Notes under the pieces: model-generated
Told to the model about the DNA's origin: nothing
The model's input: only the letters and a program-made list of their open reading frames with translations
Database searches by the model: none
Part shown: positions 46,286 through 54,274 of the stretch, piece by piece
Position numbering within the stretch: position 1 is the first letter of the stretch
How the letters are laid out: each line of letters begins with the position of its first letter
Assembly: GCA_963746885.1 (NCBI GenBank)
Contig: CAVVDM010000006.1
Location: 1-64,000 of the forward strand
Direction: 5' to 3'
DNA: 64,000 nt
From: DATARH01 sp963746885
GTDB taxonomy: Bacteria > Pseudomonadota > Alphaproteobacteria > ATCC43930 > CGMCC-115725
Program-made: the position numbers and the translations under genes

Positions 46286-46987
46286 CTAGAACGCCGGCAT
46301 CACCGCCGCCGGCACGACATGCTGCTCGACCTGGCGCACGCCGGGGATGTTCTCCGCTGCGACGCGGATCGCCTGCCGTTCCTCTTCCGGCTGATCGTCG
46401 GAGAACCACAGATGCACGACCCGGTCGCGCACGACGATGTCGGCCGCCCAGACCTGGGTCCATTCCTGTCCGCTGAGCTCGGCAAGGAGCTTGGCGCGGA
46501 TGCTGCGATCGTCCTCGGCGGTTGCCGCCTCGGCCGGAACCGCTGCCAATGCCCGCACCAGGTTGGCCCGGCTGACGATGCCGACCAAGCTGCCGTTGCG
46601 CAGCACCGGGACCCGTTTGATCCGCTTCGTTTCCAACAGGCTCGCGATGTAGGCTAGGTCGGTCGTATCGGTGACCGTGATGACATCGCGGGTCATCACG
46701 TCCGCGACCTTGCGGGCATGCGATTTGACGTAGTCGCGGGCGAGATCGCGATCGTCGGCCAGCGAATCGAGCCAGCGCGACCGGCGGCGCTCGGTGCGGC
46801 GTTCGGTGCCGGTCTCGGCGCGGTGCAACAGATCGCCTTCGCTGACGACGCCGACCACCCGATTGGCCGAATCGACGACCGGCACGCCGCTGATCGCACG
46901 TTCGGACAGCAGTTTCGCCACCTCCTGGACCGAGGTCTCGGGGCTGACGGTAATCACCTGCGTTGTCATGACATCCATCGCGCGCAT
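46286..46987 (-). CDS. CBS-domain pair plus BON-domain protein
   Basis: Soluble 233-residue protein. First CBS: DVMTTQVITVSPETSVQEVA to GVVSEGDLLHR; second CBS: DVMTRDVITVTDTTDLAYIA to VGIVSRANLVRAL. A C-terminal BON-like domain runs from about residue 150 with VRDRVVHLWFSDDQPEEE and IPGVRQVEQHV. CBS pairs bind adenosyl nucleotides and often sense energy state. ATG 46987 is preferred over 46999 for its GGAGG 6 bases upstream. An FNR-like box lies about 60 bases upstream. Confidence 0.87.
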   Translation of the reverse strand: MRAMDVMTTQVITVSPETSVQEVAKLLSERAISGVPVVDSANRVVGVVSEGDLLHRAETGTERRTERRRSRWLDSLADDRDLARDYVKSHARKVADVMTRDVITVTDTTDLAYIASLLETKRIKRVPVLRNGSLVGIVSRANLVRALAAVPAEAATAEDDRSIRAKLLAELSGQEWTQVWAADIVVRDRVVHLWFSDDQPEEERQAIRVAAENIPGVRQVEQHVVPAAVMPAF

Positions 46988-47042
46988 CGGAGCCTCCACA
47001 TCGTTAACGCAGCATCAATTGCGCGCGCTACGTGATGCGGCA

Positions 47043-47056
47043 TTGATCCAGGTCAA
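47043..47056 (-). promoter_or_regulatory. FNR/FixK-type operator upstream of the CBS-BON gene
   Basis: On the minus strand this reads TTGACCTGGATCAA, one mismatch from TTGAT-N4-ATCAA. It lies in the 95-base gap between the LOG-family gene and the CBS-BON gene, 62 bases before ATG 46987. It shares the TGGATCA core with the other two candidate boxes in this window. Confidence 0.65.
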
Positions 47057-47081
47057 CCGGGGTTCAGCCCCCTCGCGACGC

Positions 47082-48041
47082 TCAGACAGCCGGCATGGCA
47101 ACGCCGCCGCCGGCGCCCGCCGGCAGCAGGGGCTCGCCCTTCAGCTCGTACCACAACAGGATGTCGCGCCAGATGTCGGCGGCGGTCTCGGCATACCAGA
47201 ACAGTTCACGGTCCTCGGGGTCGATCGTCCCCTCGCCGACCAGAAAGTCGACGTCGAAGGCACGCCGCCAGTAATCCTCGCCGACGAGGATCACCGGCAC
47301 CGGGGCGATGGTGCGGGTCTGGGCCAGCGTCAACACCTCGAACAGCTCGTCGAACGTGCCGTAGCCGCCCGGGAAGGCGACCAATGCCCGTGCCCGCATC
47401 AGGAAATGCAGCTTGCGCATCGCGAAATAGTGAAAGCTGAAGCAGAGTTCCGGGCTGACATACGGGTTCGGAAATTGCTCGTGCGGCAGGTGGATGTTGA
47501 GGCCGATCGATTTTGACCCCGAATCGTGGGCGCCGCGGTTGGCGGCCTCCATGATCCCGGGACCACCGCCGGTCATCACCATGACCCGGCCGCCGATCGC
47601 GCGGTCGCCGCATTCGCCGACCAGCCGGCCGAAATCGCGCGCCACGTCGTAATACCGGCTCTTGGCCAGCACGCGCCGGGCGATCGCCAGCCGCTGCTGC
47701 AGGGCGGCATCGTCGGGCCGGACGGCCAGCGCGCCCGTCAGCGCATCGACCTCGCGGCACGCCGCGGCGGGCTCGGGAATACGTGTGCTGCCGAACACGA
47801 CAATCGTGTGGGCGACGTTGTGCTCGGCGAGCAGGGTTTGCGGCTTCAGATAATCGAGCATCAGGCGGATGCCGCGCATGTCGTCGCGGCGCAGGAAGTC
47901 CGGGTCCCGGTCGGCTTCGCGGTAGCTCGCGCTGTCGACGATGGTCTCGATGTTGCGCGGGGCCTGCGGGTCTTCCGACCCCGGCTTCGGGCGATGCTCG
48001 GGGAGCGGTTGGCGGCGCTGGTGCGGGATGGGCTGCTTCAT
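47082..48041 (-). CDS. TIGR00730/LOG-like Rossmann-fold protein
   Basis: LOG-family protein of 319 residues. The signature is FPGGYGTFDELFEVL, with MVMTGGGPGIMEAANRGAHD and FAMRKLHFLMRARALVAFP before it. Long N-terminal extension of about 70 residues, as in the larger TIGR00730 type. LOG proteins hydrolyse nucleotide 5'-monophosphates to bases, releasing cytokinins in plants; the bacterial role is often nucleotide handling. It follows glgP by 9 bases and is probably co-transcribed. Confidence 0.85.
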   Translation of the reverse strand: MKQPIPHQRRQPLPEHRPKPGSEDPQAPRNIETIVDSASYREADRDPDFLRRDDMRGIRLMLDYLKPQTLLAEHNVAHTIVVFGSTRIPEPAAACREVDALTGALAVRPDDAALQQRLAIARRVLAKSRYYDVARDFGRLVGECGDRAIGGRVMVMTGGGPGIMEAANRGAHDSGSKSIGLNIHLPHEQFPNPYVSPELCFSFHYFAMRKLHFLMRARALVAFPGGYGTFDELFEVLTLAQTRTIAPVPVILVGEDYWRRAFDVDFLVGEGTIDPEDRELFWYAETAADIWRDILLWYELKGEPLLPAGAGGGVAMPAV

Positions 48042-48050
48042 CGCTGTCCG

Positions 48051-50577
48051 CTAACGCTGCCACAGGATCAATTCGAGCTCGGCGGGGACGCGCACGCCGG
48101 TGAACGCCGGAACAACACGCACCGTGTAGTCGGCCGTCGGGCGGCTCGCGGGGGCGGTGGCGACATAGATGTGGCCGTTGGCGCTGCCGGCGATCGCCGC
48201 GCCGCGCCGCATGGCGAGACGGTACGGAGGTGAGTTGCCGTCCCCATCGGCATAGAGCTCGACGCGGACATCGTCGATGCCGATGTCGCCGAGATAAACC
48301 GGCACCGAGAACTGCAATCCATCCGCACCAGGAGCGACGATCGGCTCGCCGATATGGAGGAGCGGCCAACAGCGGCGCAGCCGCACCTCCCAGACGCGCA
48401 TCGCCGCCGCTGCCGCCCCGTGGTCGGCGGCGCGGCGGCGGAATTCCGCCTCGGCCGGCAGATAGAGCTGCTCGATATACTCGTGCACCATCCGCGCGCC
48501 GCTGTATGCGGGCGTGAGCCCGGCGAGGCTGCGCCGGATGCGAGCCAGCCAGCGCCGCGGCAGCCCGCTCTCGTCGCGCGCATAGAATTCCGGCGCCACC
48601 TCGTGTTCGAGCAGGTCGAGCAGCTGCGCCGCGTCGCGGCGGTCGCGGGCCGCTTCGTCGAGCGCGTCGCCGTCGCCGACAGCCCAGCCGAGCTCGGGGT
48701 GATAAGCCTCCTCCCACCAGCCGTCGAGCACCGACAGGTTGAGGCCGCCATTGACCAGTACCTTCATGCCGCTGGTGCCGCAGGCTTCCCACGGCCGGCG
48801 CGGCGTGTTGATCCACACATCGACGCCCTGCACCAATTCCTGCGCCAGGGTCAGGTCGTAATCCTCGAGAAACACAATGCGCTGGCGCAACTCGGGCTGC
48901 TGCTCGCGTCAGCGCGATCCAGTCCTGGATCATCCGCTTGCCTTCGTCGTCCGCCGGGTGCGCCTTGCCGGCCAGGATCAGCTGCACCGGGCGCAGCGGA
49001 TCCGTGAGCAGGCGGCGCAGCCGCTCGGGATCGTGGAGCAGCAGGTTGGGGCGCTTGTAGGCGGTGAAGCGGCGGGCAAAGCCGAGGGTCAGAATGTTCG
49101 GGTCGAGCACCTGCTCGGCGGCGGCAACGGTGACCGACCGATGGCCGCGCATCGCGAGCTGCCGGCGCAGCCGGCGGCGCGCGTGGGCAATCAGAGCTTG
49201 GCGGCCGCGGCCACGCATCGCCCACAGCTCGTTATCGGACAGCGTCGCGACCTGATCGTCGAGGGTGGTTGCGGCGCAGCGCCAGCGCTCCTTGCCGCAG
49301 GCCGCCGTCCACAGCCGGTCGGCATCGCGCGAGTCCCAGCTCGGGACGTGGACGCCATTGGTGATATGGCCGACCGGCACCTCGCGCTCTGGCCAGCGGC
49401 GAAACAGCGACTGGAAGATGTGCCGGCTGACCCGGCCGTGCTGGCGGCTGACGCCGATGCACAACCCGGCGCCACGCATCGCCAGATAGGCCATGTTGAA
49501 CGGCTCAGCCGGGTCGTGCGGATCGGCACGGCCGAGCGCCAAAATCTGCGACAGCGGGACGCCAACCTCGCTCAGAAAGCCGTCGAGATAGCGCGCGTAG
49601 GTGTCGATCAGCGCCGGCGAGAAGCGATCGAACCCGGCTTCCACCGGGGTATGCGTCGTGAAGATGTTGCCGGCGCGCGTCGCCCACCACGCCTCCCAGA
49701 ACGACCGCCCGGAGCGGCGCTGAAAGCAACGAGCCCGCTCCATCACCGCAAAGGCCGAGTGGCCCTCGTTCAGGTGGCAGATACCGGTCTCCGGTGCCAT
49801 AGCTTCGACGACCCGCCAGCCGGCGACGCCGAGCACGATCTCCTGCAGCAGCCGGGCCTCGGGGTCGGCATTGTAGAGACGCTCGGTGATGGCGCGGTCG
49901 GCCGGGTTATTGCTGGTATCGTTGGAGTCGAGCAGGTAGAGCGCGACCCGCCCGACCTGGGCGTGCCACACGCGCAGCGACAGCTTGCGCCCCGGCAGGT
50001 CGAGGACGATGTGCAGCCAGGCGCCGTCAGGCCCCAGCGCCGGCCGGATCGGCAGCGAGCCGGGGTCGTTGTAGGGGTAGGCTTCGCGCTGCCAGCCGGT
50101 GGCGTCGACCGCCTGTCGGAAATATCCCTCCTGAAACAGCAGGCCGATGCCGATCACCGGCAGGCCGAGATCGCTTGCGGTCTTGAGATAGTCGCCGGCC
50201 AGCACGCCGAGGCCGCCGGCATAAAGCGGCAACGCGGTGCCGAGGCCGAACTCCATGCTGAAATAGGCGATGCCGCGCAGCGCTGCCTCGCCATAGGTGG
50301 TAGTGAACCAGCCGGGCGTGCCGAGATAAGCCCCGCGCGCCTGCGCCAGGCGGTCAAGCTCGGCGGCAAATACCGGGTCGGCGGCCAGCTCGCGCAGCTG
50401 TTGGTCCGACAGGTCCTGCAGGATCGTCCACGGGTTCTGGACCTGCTCCCAGGCCTCGGCGTCGATCCGCTGCCATAGGGCATCGGCCTCGTGGCTCCAG
50501 GTCCAGCGCAGATCGCCCGCCAGATCGGCGAGGGCGGCAAGCGGCTCGGGGAGGGCGGGCAAGAGCGGAACCGGCAC
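48051..50577 (-). CDS. glgP: Alpha-glucan (glycogen) phosphorylase, one frameshift
   Basis: PLP enzyme that releases glucose 1-phosphate from glycogen. N-terminal DUF3417-like domain: PLAALADLAGDLRWTWSHEA; MEFGLGTALPLYAGGLGVLAGDYLK; CHLNEGHSAFAVMERAR; HTPVEAGFDRFSP; THGVHVPSW-like HITNGVHVPSW; LGFARRFTAYKRPNLLL. After a frame change near 48905, the PLP-Lys region appears: WEACGTSGMKVLVNGGLNLSVLDGWW, shown here as ACGTSGMKVLVNGG. Corrected length about 842 residues. It starts with GTG and is the first gene of a glgP-LOG-CBS run. Confidence 0.92.
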
Positions 50578-50663
50578 GGCGTTCAGTCCTCAAGCGGTGC
50601 GTTCGCTCGATGGCGACGGCGTCGAGGTTAACGCGAAAACACGCGCCTCAATCCGCTCTCCGG

Positions 50664-51836
50664 TCAGCTTTCCGCTGTCGCGAAATAGAGGCGCGGGTCG
50701 GCGGCACGGACATGCGCCTCGGGCAGGCCCAGTTCGCGGCGCACGATGTTGGTGCCCTCGACCAGCGCGACGCATTTGTAGTACGCGATGCGGCGCGACA
50801 ATCCCTCCCGCCCGAAGCCGCAATCGGTGGTGACGACGAGCCGCTCCGGCGGGATGTATTCGAGCGCCTTCCTGATCAGGTTGGCGACATGCTCGGCCGG
50901 CTCGACCACCGTGTTGCAATGGTTGACAACGCCGATGCCGATTTTCTTGTCGGTCTTGAACTTGCCGAACAAGGGCAGGTCCTTGCCGTCATTGCTGGCG
51001 CATTCGAAGGTGATGACGTCGCAATCGAGTTGCAGCAGGTGAGGCAATGCCCGCTCGTAGCTCGGCACCTCCCAATAAACCCGCTGCTGGTTGGGGTTGC
51101 CCCAGCAGGTGTGGACCCACACCTCGGCCTCGACCCCCTTGAGCTGGCGGTTGAATGCCTCGGTCTGGAATTCGAGGTCGGAATCCTTGCAGTCGGGCAA
51201 TGTCGACAGCCCGTGATGGCGCGGCTCCTCGACCTGGATCACCGGGCAGCCGGCCGCCGCCAGTTCCTTGAACTCGGCGTTCATGATGTCGCAGAGGTCG
51301 AGGATCAGCGCCTTGTCGTCGTGGTAATGCTCGTCCCACAGCATCGAGGCAAGCGCCGGGGCGCAGATCGCGCCGAACTTTACCGGCTTGTCGGAGAGGC
51401 GCTGCGCCACCTGCCAGATCGCGGTGTATTCGAGCGGGCCGCGGGCGAGCTTTTCGGTGACAACGCCGGGCTGATAGGCCTCCTGCACCTCCCACAGGAT
51501 CTTGCCGGGCTTGAGGCCGTGCCGCGCCATCCAGCCGCGCGAGGTGTCGCGGTGGCCGTTGACGCCGCCCAACCGCTCGATCGGGTAGAAGAACCACGAC
51601 TTGCCGCCGACCGCGAGGTCGAAGCGGCTGTCGCCATCGGTGACGATGTCGAGCCCGGCCGCCTCCTGCGCGTTGATGACCGCCGCGACCGCGTCGAGAT
51701 ACTGCTCGCGGAACAGCGAATCGCCCATCATCGTCTTGAACGAGCGCCCCTGCAGGCTCGCATCGAACCATAGCGGCCGCGGATACGACCCGGTAATCGC
51801 GGTCGCCAGCTTCATGTCGCGCGTGGTGGTCAGCAT
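50664..51836 (-). CDS. MetE-like zinc methyltransferase (core-MetE/EaCoMT type)
   Basis: Cobalamin-independent methionine synthase C-domain-like protein of 390 residues, without the MetE N-terminal half. Zinc ligands fit His 242 and Cys 244 (VWVHTCWGNP) and Cys 339 (TTDCGFGRE). The H-x-C...C pattern and length also fit epoxyalkane:coenzyme M transferase and other alkyl-thiol transferases. It starts MLTTTRDMKLATAITGSYPR. It is the last gene of a four-gene minus-strand operon, so a role in catabolic methyl or alkyl transfer is possible, not methionine synthesis. Confidence 0.82.
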   Translation of the reverse strand: MLTTTRDMKLATAITGSYPRPLWFDASLQGRSFKTMMGDSLFREQYLDAVAAVINAQEAAGLDIVTDGDSRFDLAVGGKSWFFYPIERLGGVNGHRDTSRGWMARHGLKPGKILWEVQEAYQPGVVTEKLARGPLEYTAIWQVAQRLSDKPVKFGAICAPALASMLWDEHYHDDKALILDLCDIMNAEFKELAAAGCPVIQVEEPRHHGLSTLPDCKDSDLEFQTEAFNRQLKGVEAEVWVHTCWGNPNQQRVYWEVPSYERALPHLLQLDCDVITFECASNDGKDLPLFGKFKTDKKIGIGVVNHCNTVVEPAEHVANLIRKALEYIPPERLVVTTDCGFGREGLSRRIAYYKCVALVEGTNIVRRELGLPEAHVRAADPRLYFATAES

Positions 51837-51849
51837 GGTGGGCCGCCTG

Positions 51850-52161
51850 TCAGGCTTTGACGTCGCTGATCTGGATGATCGGCTCGATCGCCGTGTAGTT
51901 GGGGACGTCGGCCAGGAAGGCCGGGACGTGCGGGGCGAACGACGCCTGCAGTGCTTCCAGAGAGTCCATCAGGATGTGACCCATGGCGATGTAAGGCGGC
52001 GAGCTGCCCGGCGCCCCGCCCGCCAGACCCTGCTCGACTGCGATGCCCTTGCAAGCCGCGCCGAGCGTGTCACGCACCATCGGCATGTGGCGAGTGACGT
52101 AATAGTCCATGTCGAACTTGGCGCCGTCGGTGTAGGGGTAGAACACACTGATCTTGATCAT
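51850..52161 (-). CDS. EthD-family small protein
   Basis: A 103-residue dimeric ferredoxin-like protein: MIKISVFYPYTDGAKFDMDYYVTRHMPMV with the typical EthD RHMPMV, and DSLEALQASFAPHVPAFLADVPNY. EthD proteins assist ether or polyketide oxidation, mechanism unknown. AGGAGG lies 6 bases before the ATG. It lies between the TauD-like gene and the MetE-like gene with gaps of 32 and 13 bases. Confidence 0.85.
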   Translation of the reverse strand: MIKISVFYPYTDGAKFDMDYYVTRHMPMVRDTLGAACKGIAVEQGLAGGAPGSSPPYIAMGHILMDSLEALQASFAPHVPAFLADVPNYTAIEPIIQISDVKA

Positions 52162-52171
52162 GCTGCCTCCT

Positions 52172-52199
52172 ATTCGATCAATTCTTTATTCGATCAATT
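52172..52199. repeat. Tandem 16-base duplication at the end of the TauD-like gene
   Basis: ATTCGATCAATT occurs at 52172-52183 and again at 52188-52199, a 16-base period. The second copy contains the stop codon of the TauD/TfdA gene; the first lies in the spacer before the EthD ribosome site. This looks like a recent slippage duplication. Confidence 0.7.
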
Positions 52200-53039
52200 T
52201 AATGGCGAGCCCTCGATCGTGACGCGGTGCAACAGGCGGCGCTCGCCGTGATAGTCGTTGACCGCGAAGTGCCAGGTCGAGCGGTTGTCCCACAAGGCCA
52301 GCGAGCCTTCGCGCCAATGAAAGCGGCAGGTGAATTCCGGCCGCACCGCGTGCTGGTAGAGGTATTGCAGCAGCGGGCGCGATTCCTCCTCGGTCCACCC
52401 CTCAAAGCGCAATGTAAAGCCGGGGTTGACGTAGAGCGCCTTGCGGCCGGTCTGCGGGTGGCGGATCACAACCGGGTGGACCGCGTCCTGGGTCGCCAAT
52501 TCGGGATTGCCGATGCGGCCCTTGAGGTCGCCGCGCCGGGCATGCGCCTCCGGCCCGAACACGTGGCGGCTGGAATGGCAGGCGCGCAGCCCGTCGAGCG
52601 TCGCCTTGAGCCCGTCCGACAGCGCGTCATAGGCGGCGTACATGCCGGCAAACAACGTGTCGCCGCCGGTCGACGGCACCTCGCGCGCGTACAGCATCGA
52701 GCCCAGCGCCGGCACCGCGTCGTAGCTGTGGTCGGTGTGCCAGCCGCCGCCGATGTTGCGCGTCTGCTCCGGCTCCTTGCGCACCTCGGCGATCATCGGA
52801 TAGGCGGGGACGTGGGCGAAAAAGCGGTTGACGTTGATCCGCCCGAAGCGCTCGGCAAAGCCGACATGCTGCTCCGGCGTCAGGTGCTGGTCGCGGAAGA
52901 ACACGACGCCGTATTCGCCGAAGGCGCGGCGGATCTCGGCGAGGGCGGCATCGGCGATGGGCGCCGCCAGATCGACGCCGCCGATCTCGACCCCGACATG
53001 CCGCGACGCCGGCTCGACCCGGATATGCTGGTAGGTCAT
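52194..53039 (-). CDS. TauD/TfdA-family 2-oxoglutarate dioxygenase
   Basis: Fe(II)/2-oxoglutarate oxygenase of 281 residues. Metal site WHTDHSYD (His 101, Asp 103), with distal His and Arg in HRVTIEG region and the substrate-side RNIGGGWHTD. The start IRVEPASRHVGVEIGGVDLA and VVFFRDQHLTPEQ are typical for TauD/TfdA. TauD oxidises taurine; TfdA herbicide ethers; the substrate here is unknown. The last codons read GSPLN before a TGA inside the duplicated repeat. 14 bases separate it from the Zn dehydrogenase. Confidence 0.88.
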   Translation of the reverse strand: MTYQHIRVEPASRHVGVEIGGVDLAAPIADAALAEIRRAFGEYGVVFFRDQHLTPEQHVGFAERFGRINVNRFFAHVPAYPMIAEVRKEPEQTRNIGGGWHTDHSYDAVPALGSMLYAREVPSTGGDTLFAGMYAAYDALSDGLKATLDGLRACHSSRHVFGPEAHARRGDLKGRIGNPELATQDAVHPVVIRHPQTGRKALYVNPGFTLRFEGWTEEESRPLLQYLYQHAVRPEFTCRFHWREGSLALWDNRSTWHFAVNDYHGERRLLHRVTIEGSPLN

Positions 53040-53053
53040 GCAATCCTCCGCGT

Positions 53054-54151
53054 TTAATCGAACGTCAGCACCGTGCGGGCGACCTCGCCGGCCTTCATCG
53101 CGCGGAAGGCTTCGTTGATGTCGCCGAGATGGCCGCGTTTTGTCACCATCGCGTCGAGGTCGAGGCGGCCCTGGCGGTAGAATTCGAGATAGTTCGGGAT
53201 GTCGGTGCGGAACTGGTTGGAGCCCATGCGCGAAGTTTGCACCTTGCACTCCGGGCGGATCGCCATCCACGGAAACTCGATCGTCGCGTCGGGCGGCAAC
53301 ACGCCGACGATCGTCGCGGTGCCGCGGATCGCCAGCGATTCGATCGCCTGGCGGCACAATTTCGCCAGACCGACCGCCTCGAAGGCGTGATCGACGCCGA
53401 GCCCGCCGGTCAGGGCGCGCACCGCCTTCACCGGATCGTCCTCGCTCGAATTGACGAAATGCGTCGCGCCGGCGCGCTTCGCCATCTCCTCCTTCTGCGG
53501 GAACATGTCGACGGCGATGATCTGGCGCGCCCCGCCGATCCGCGCACCCTGGACGATCGACAGCCCGACCCCGCCGCAGCCGAACACCGCGGCCGTCTGC
53601 CCGGCCCGCAGCCCCGAACTGCGCAACGCCGCGCCGACCCCGGTCAGCACGCCGCAGCCAACGAGGGCGGCGCGGTCGAGCGGCAATTCCGGGTCGATCC
53701 GCACGATCGAATTCTCGTGCAGCAGCATCTTTTCGGCATAGCTCGAAATGCCGATGAACTGGCGCACCGGCCCGCCGTTCTGCGACAGCCGCGGCGCCTC
53801 GCTCTCCTTGCGGGTGACGATGCCGCCGGTGCACAGATTGGGGTGGCCTGACAGGCATTGCGGGCAGGTGCCGCAGAACCCCGACAGGCAGGCGACGACA
53901 TGGTCGCCGACCCGCACCGTCGTGACGTCGGCACCGACCGCCTCGACGATTCCGGCGCCCTCATGCCCCAGCACGATCGGCCGGTCGAGCGGAAAGCGGC
54001 CCTGCCCGTCGACGACGTGCAGGTCGCTGTGGCACACCCCGGTCGCGACCGTGCGCACCAGCACCTCGCGGCCCAGCGGCTTGTCGATATCGACCGCCTC
54101 GATGGTCAGCGGCGCATGCACCTTGCGGAAAACCGCGGCCTGTATCCCCAT
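53054..54151 (-). CDS. Zn-dependent alcohol dehydrogenase (class III-like)
   Basis: Medium-chain dehydrogenase of 365 residues. Catalytic zinc: TGVCHSDLH, LGHEGAGIVEAVG and a later VGCGVLTGVGAAL; structural zinc: CGTCPQCLSGHPNLC. Cofactor motif VFGCGGVGLSIVQGARIGGA. The pattern resembles class III/NDMA-type alcohol and formaldehyde dehydrogenases. It is the first gene of the minus-strand operon with TauD, EthD and MetE-like genes. The start has GAGGAG upstream. Confidence 0.9.
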   Translation of the reverse strand: MGIQAAVFRKVHAPLTIEAVDIDKPLGREVLVRTVATGVCHSDLHVVDGQGRFPLDRPIVLGHEGAGIVEAVGADVTTVRVGDHVVACLSGFCGTCPQCLSGHPNLCTGGIVTRKESEAPRLSQNGGPVRQFIGISSYAEKMLLHENSIVRIDPELPLDRAALVGCGVLTGVGAALRSSGLRAGQTAAVFGCGGVGLSIVQGARIGGARQIIAVDMFPQKEEMAKRAGATHFVNSSEDDPVKAVRALTGGLGVDHAFEAVGLAKLCRQAIESLAIRGTATIVGVLPPDATIEFPWMAIRPECKVQTSRMGSNQFRTDIPNYLEFYRQGRLDLDAMVTKRGHLGDINEAFRAMKAGEVARTVLTFD

Positions 54152-54274
54152 GACGCTCCTCCTCGGCTTTCCGGCAGGATTTGCCCAACGCTGCCTTGCG
54201 TCAAGGCGCCTTCCGGCGGTGCCGCGGTTGCGCTATGCCTTCGGGCAATCATTGCGCAGGAGGAAACGCCCGAA

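Noticed and set aside
52194..53858. A 554-codon frame running from inside the Zn-ADH gene into the TauD gene
   Set aside because: Only the part after ATG 53039 is TauD-like. The front is a shadow of the dehydrogenase in another frame, not a fusion.
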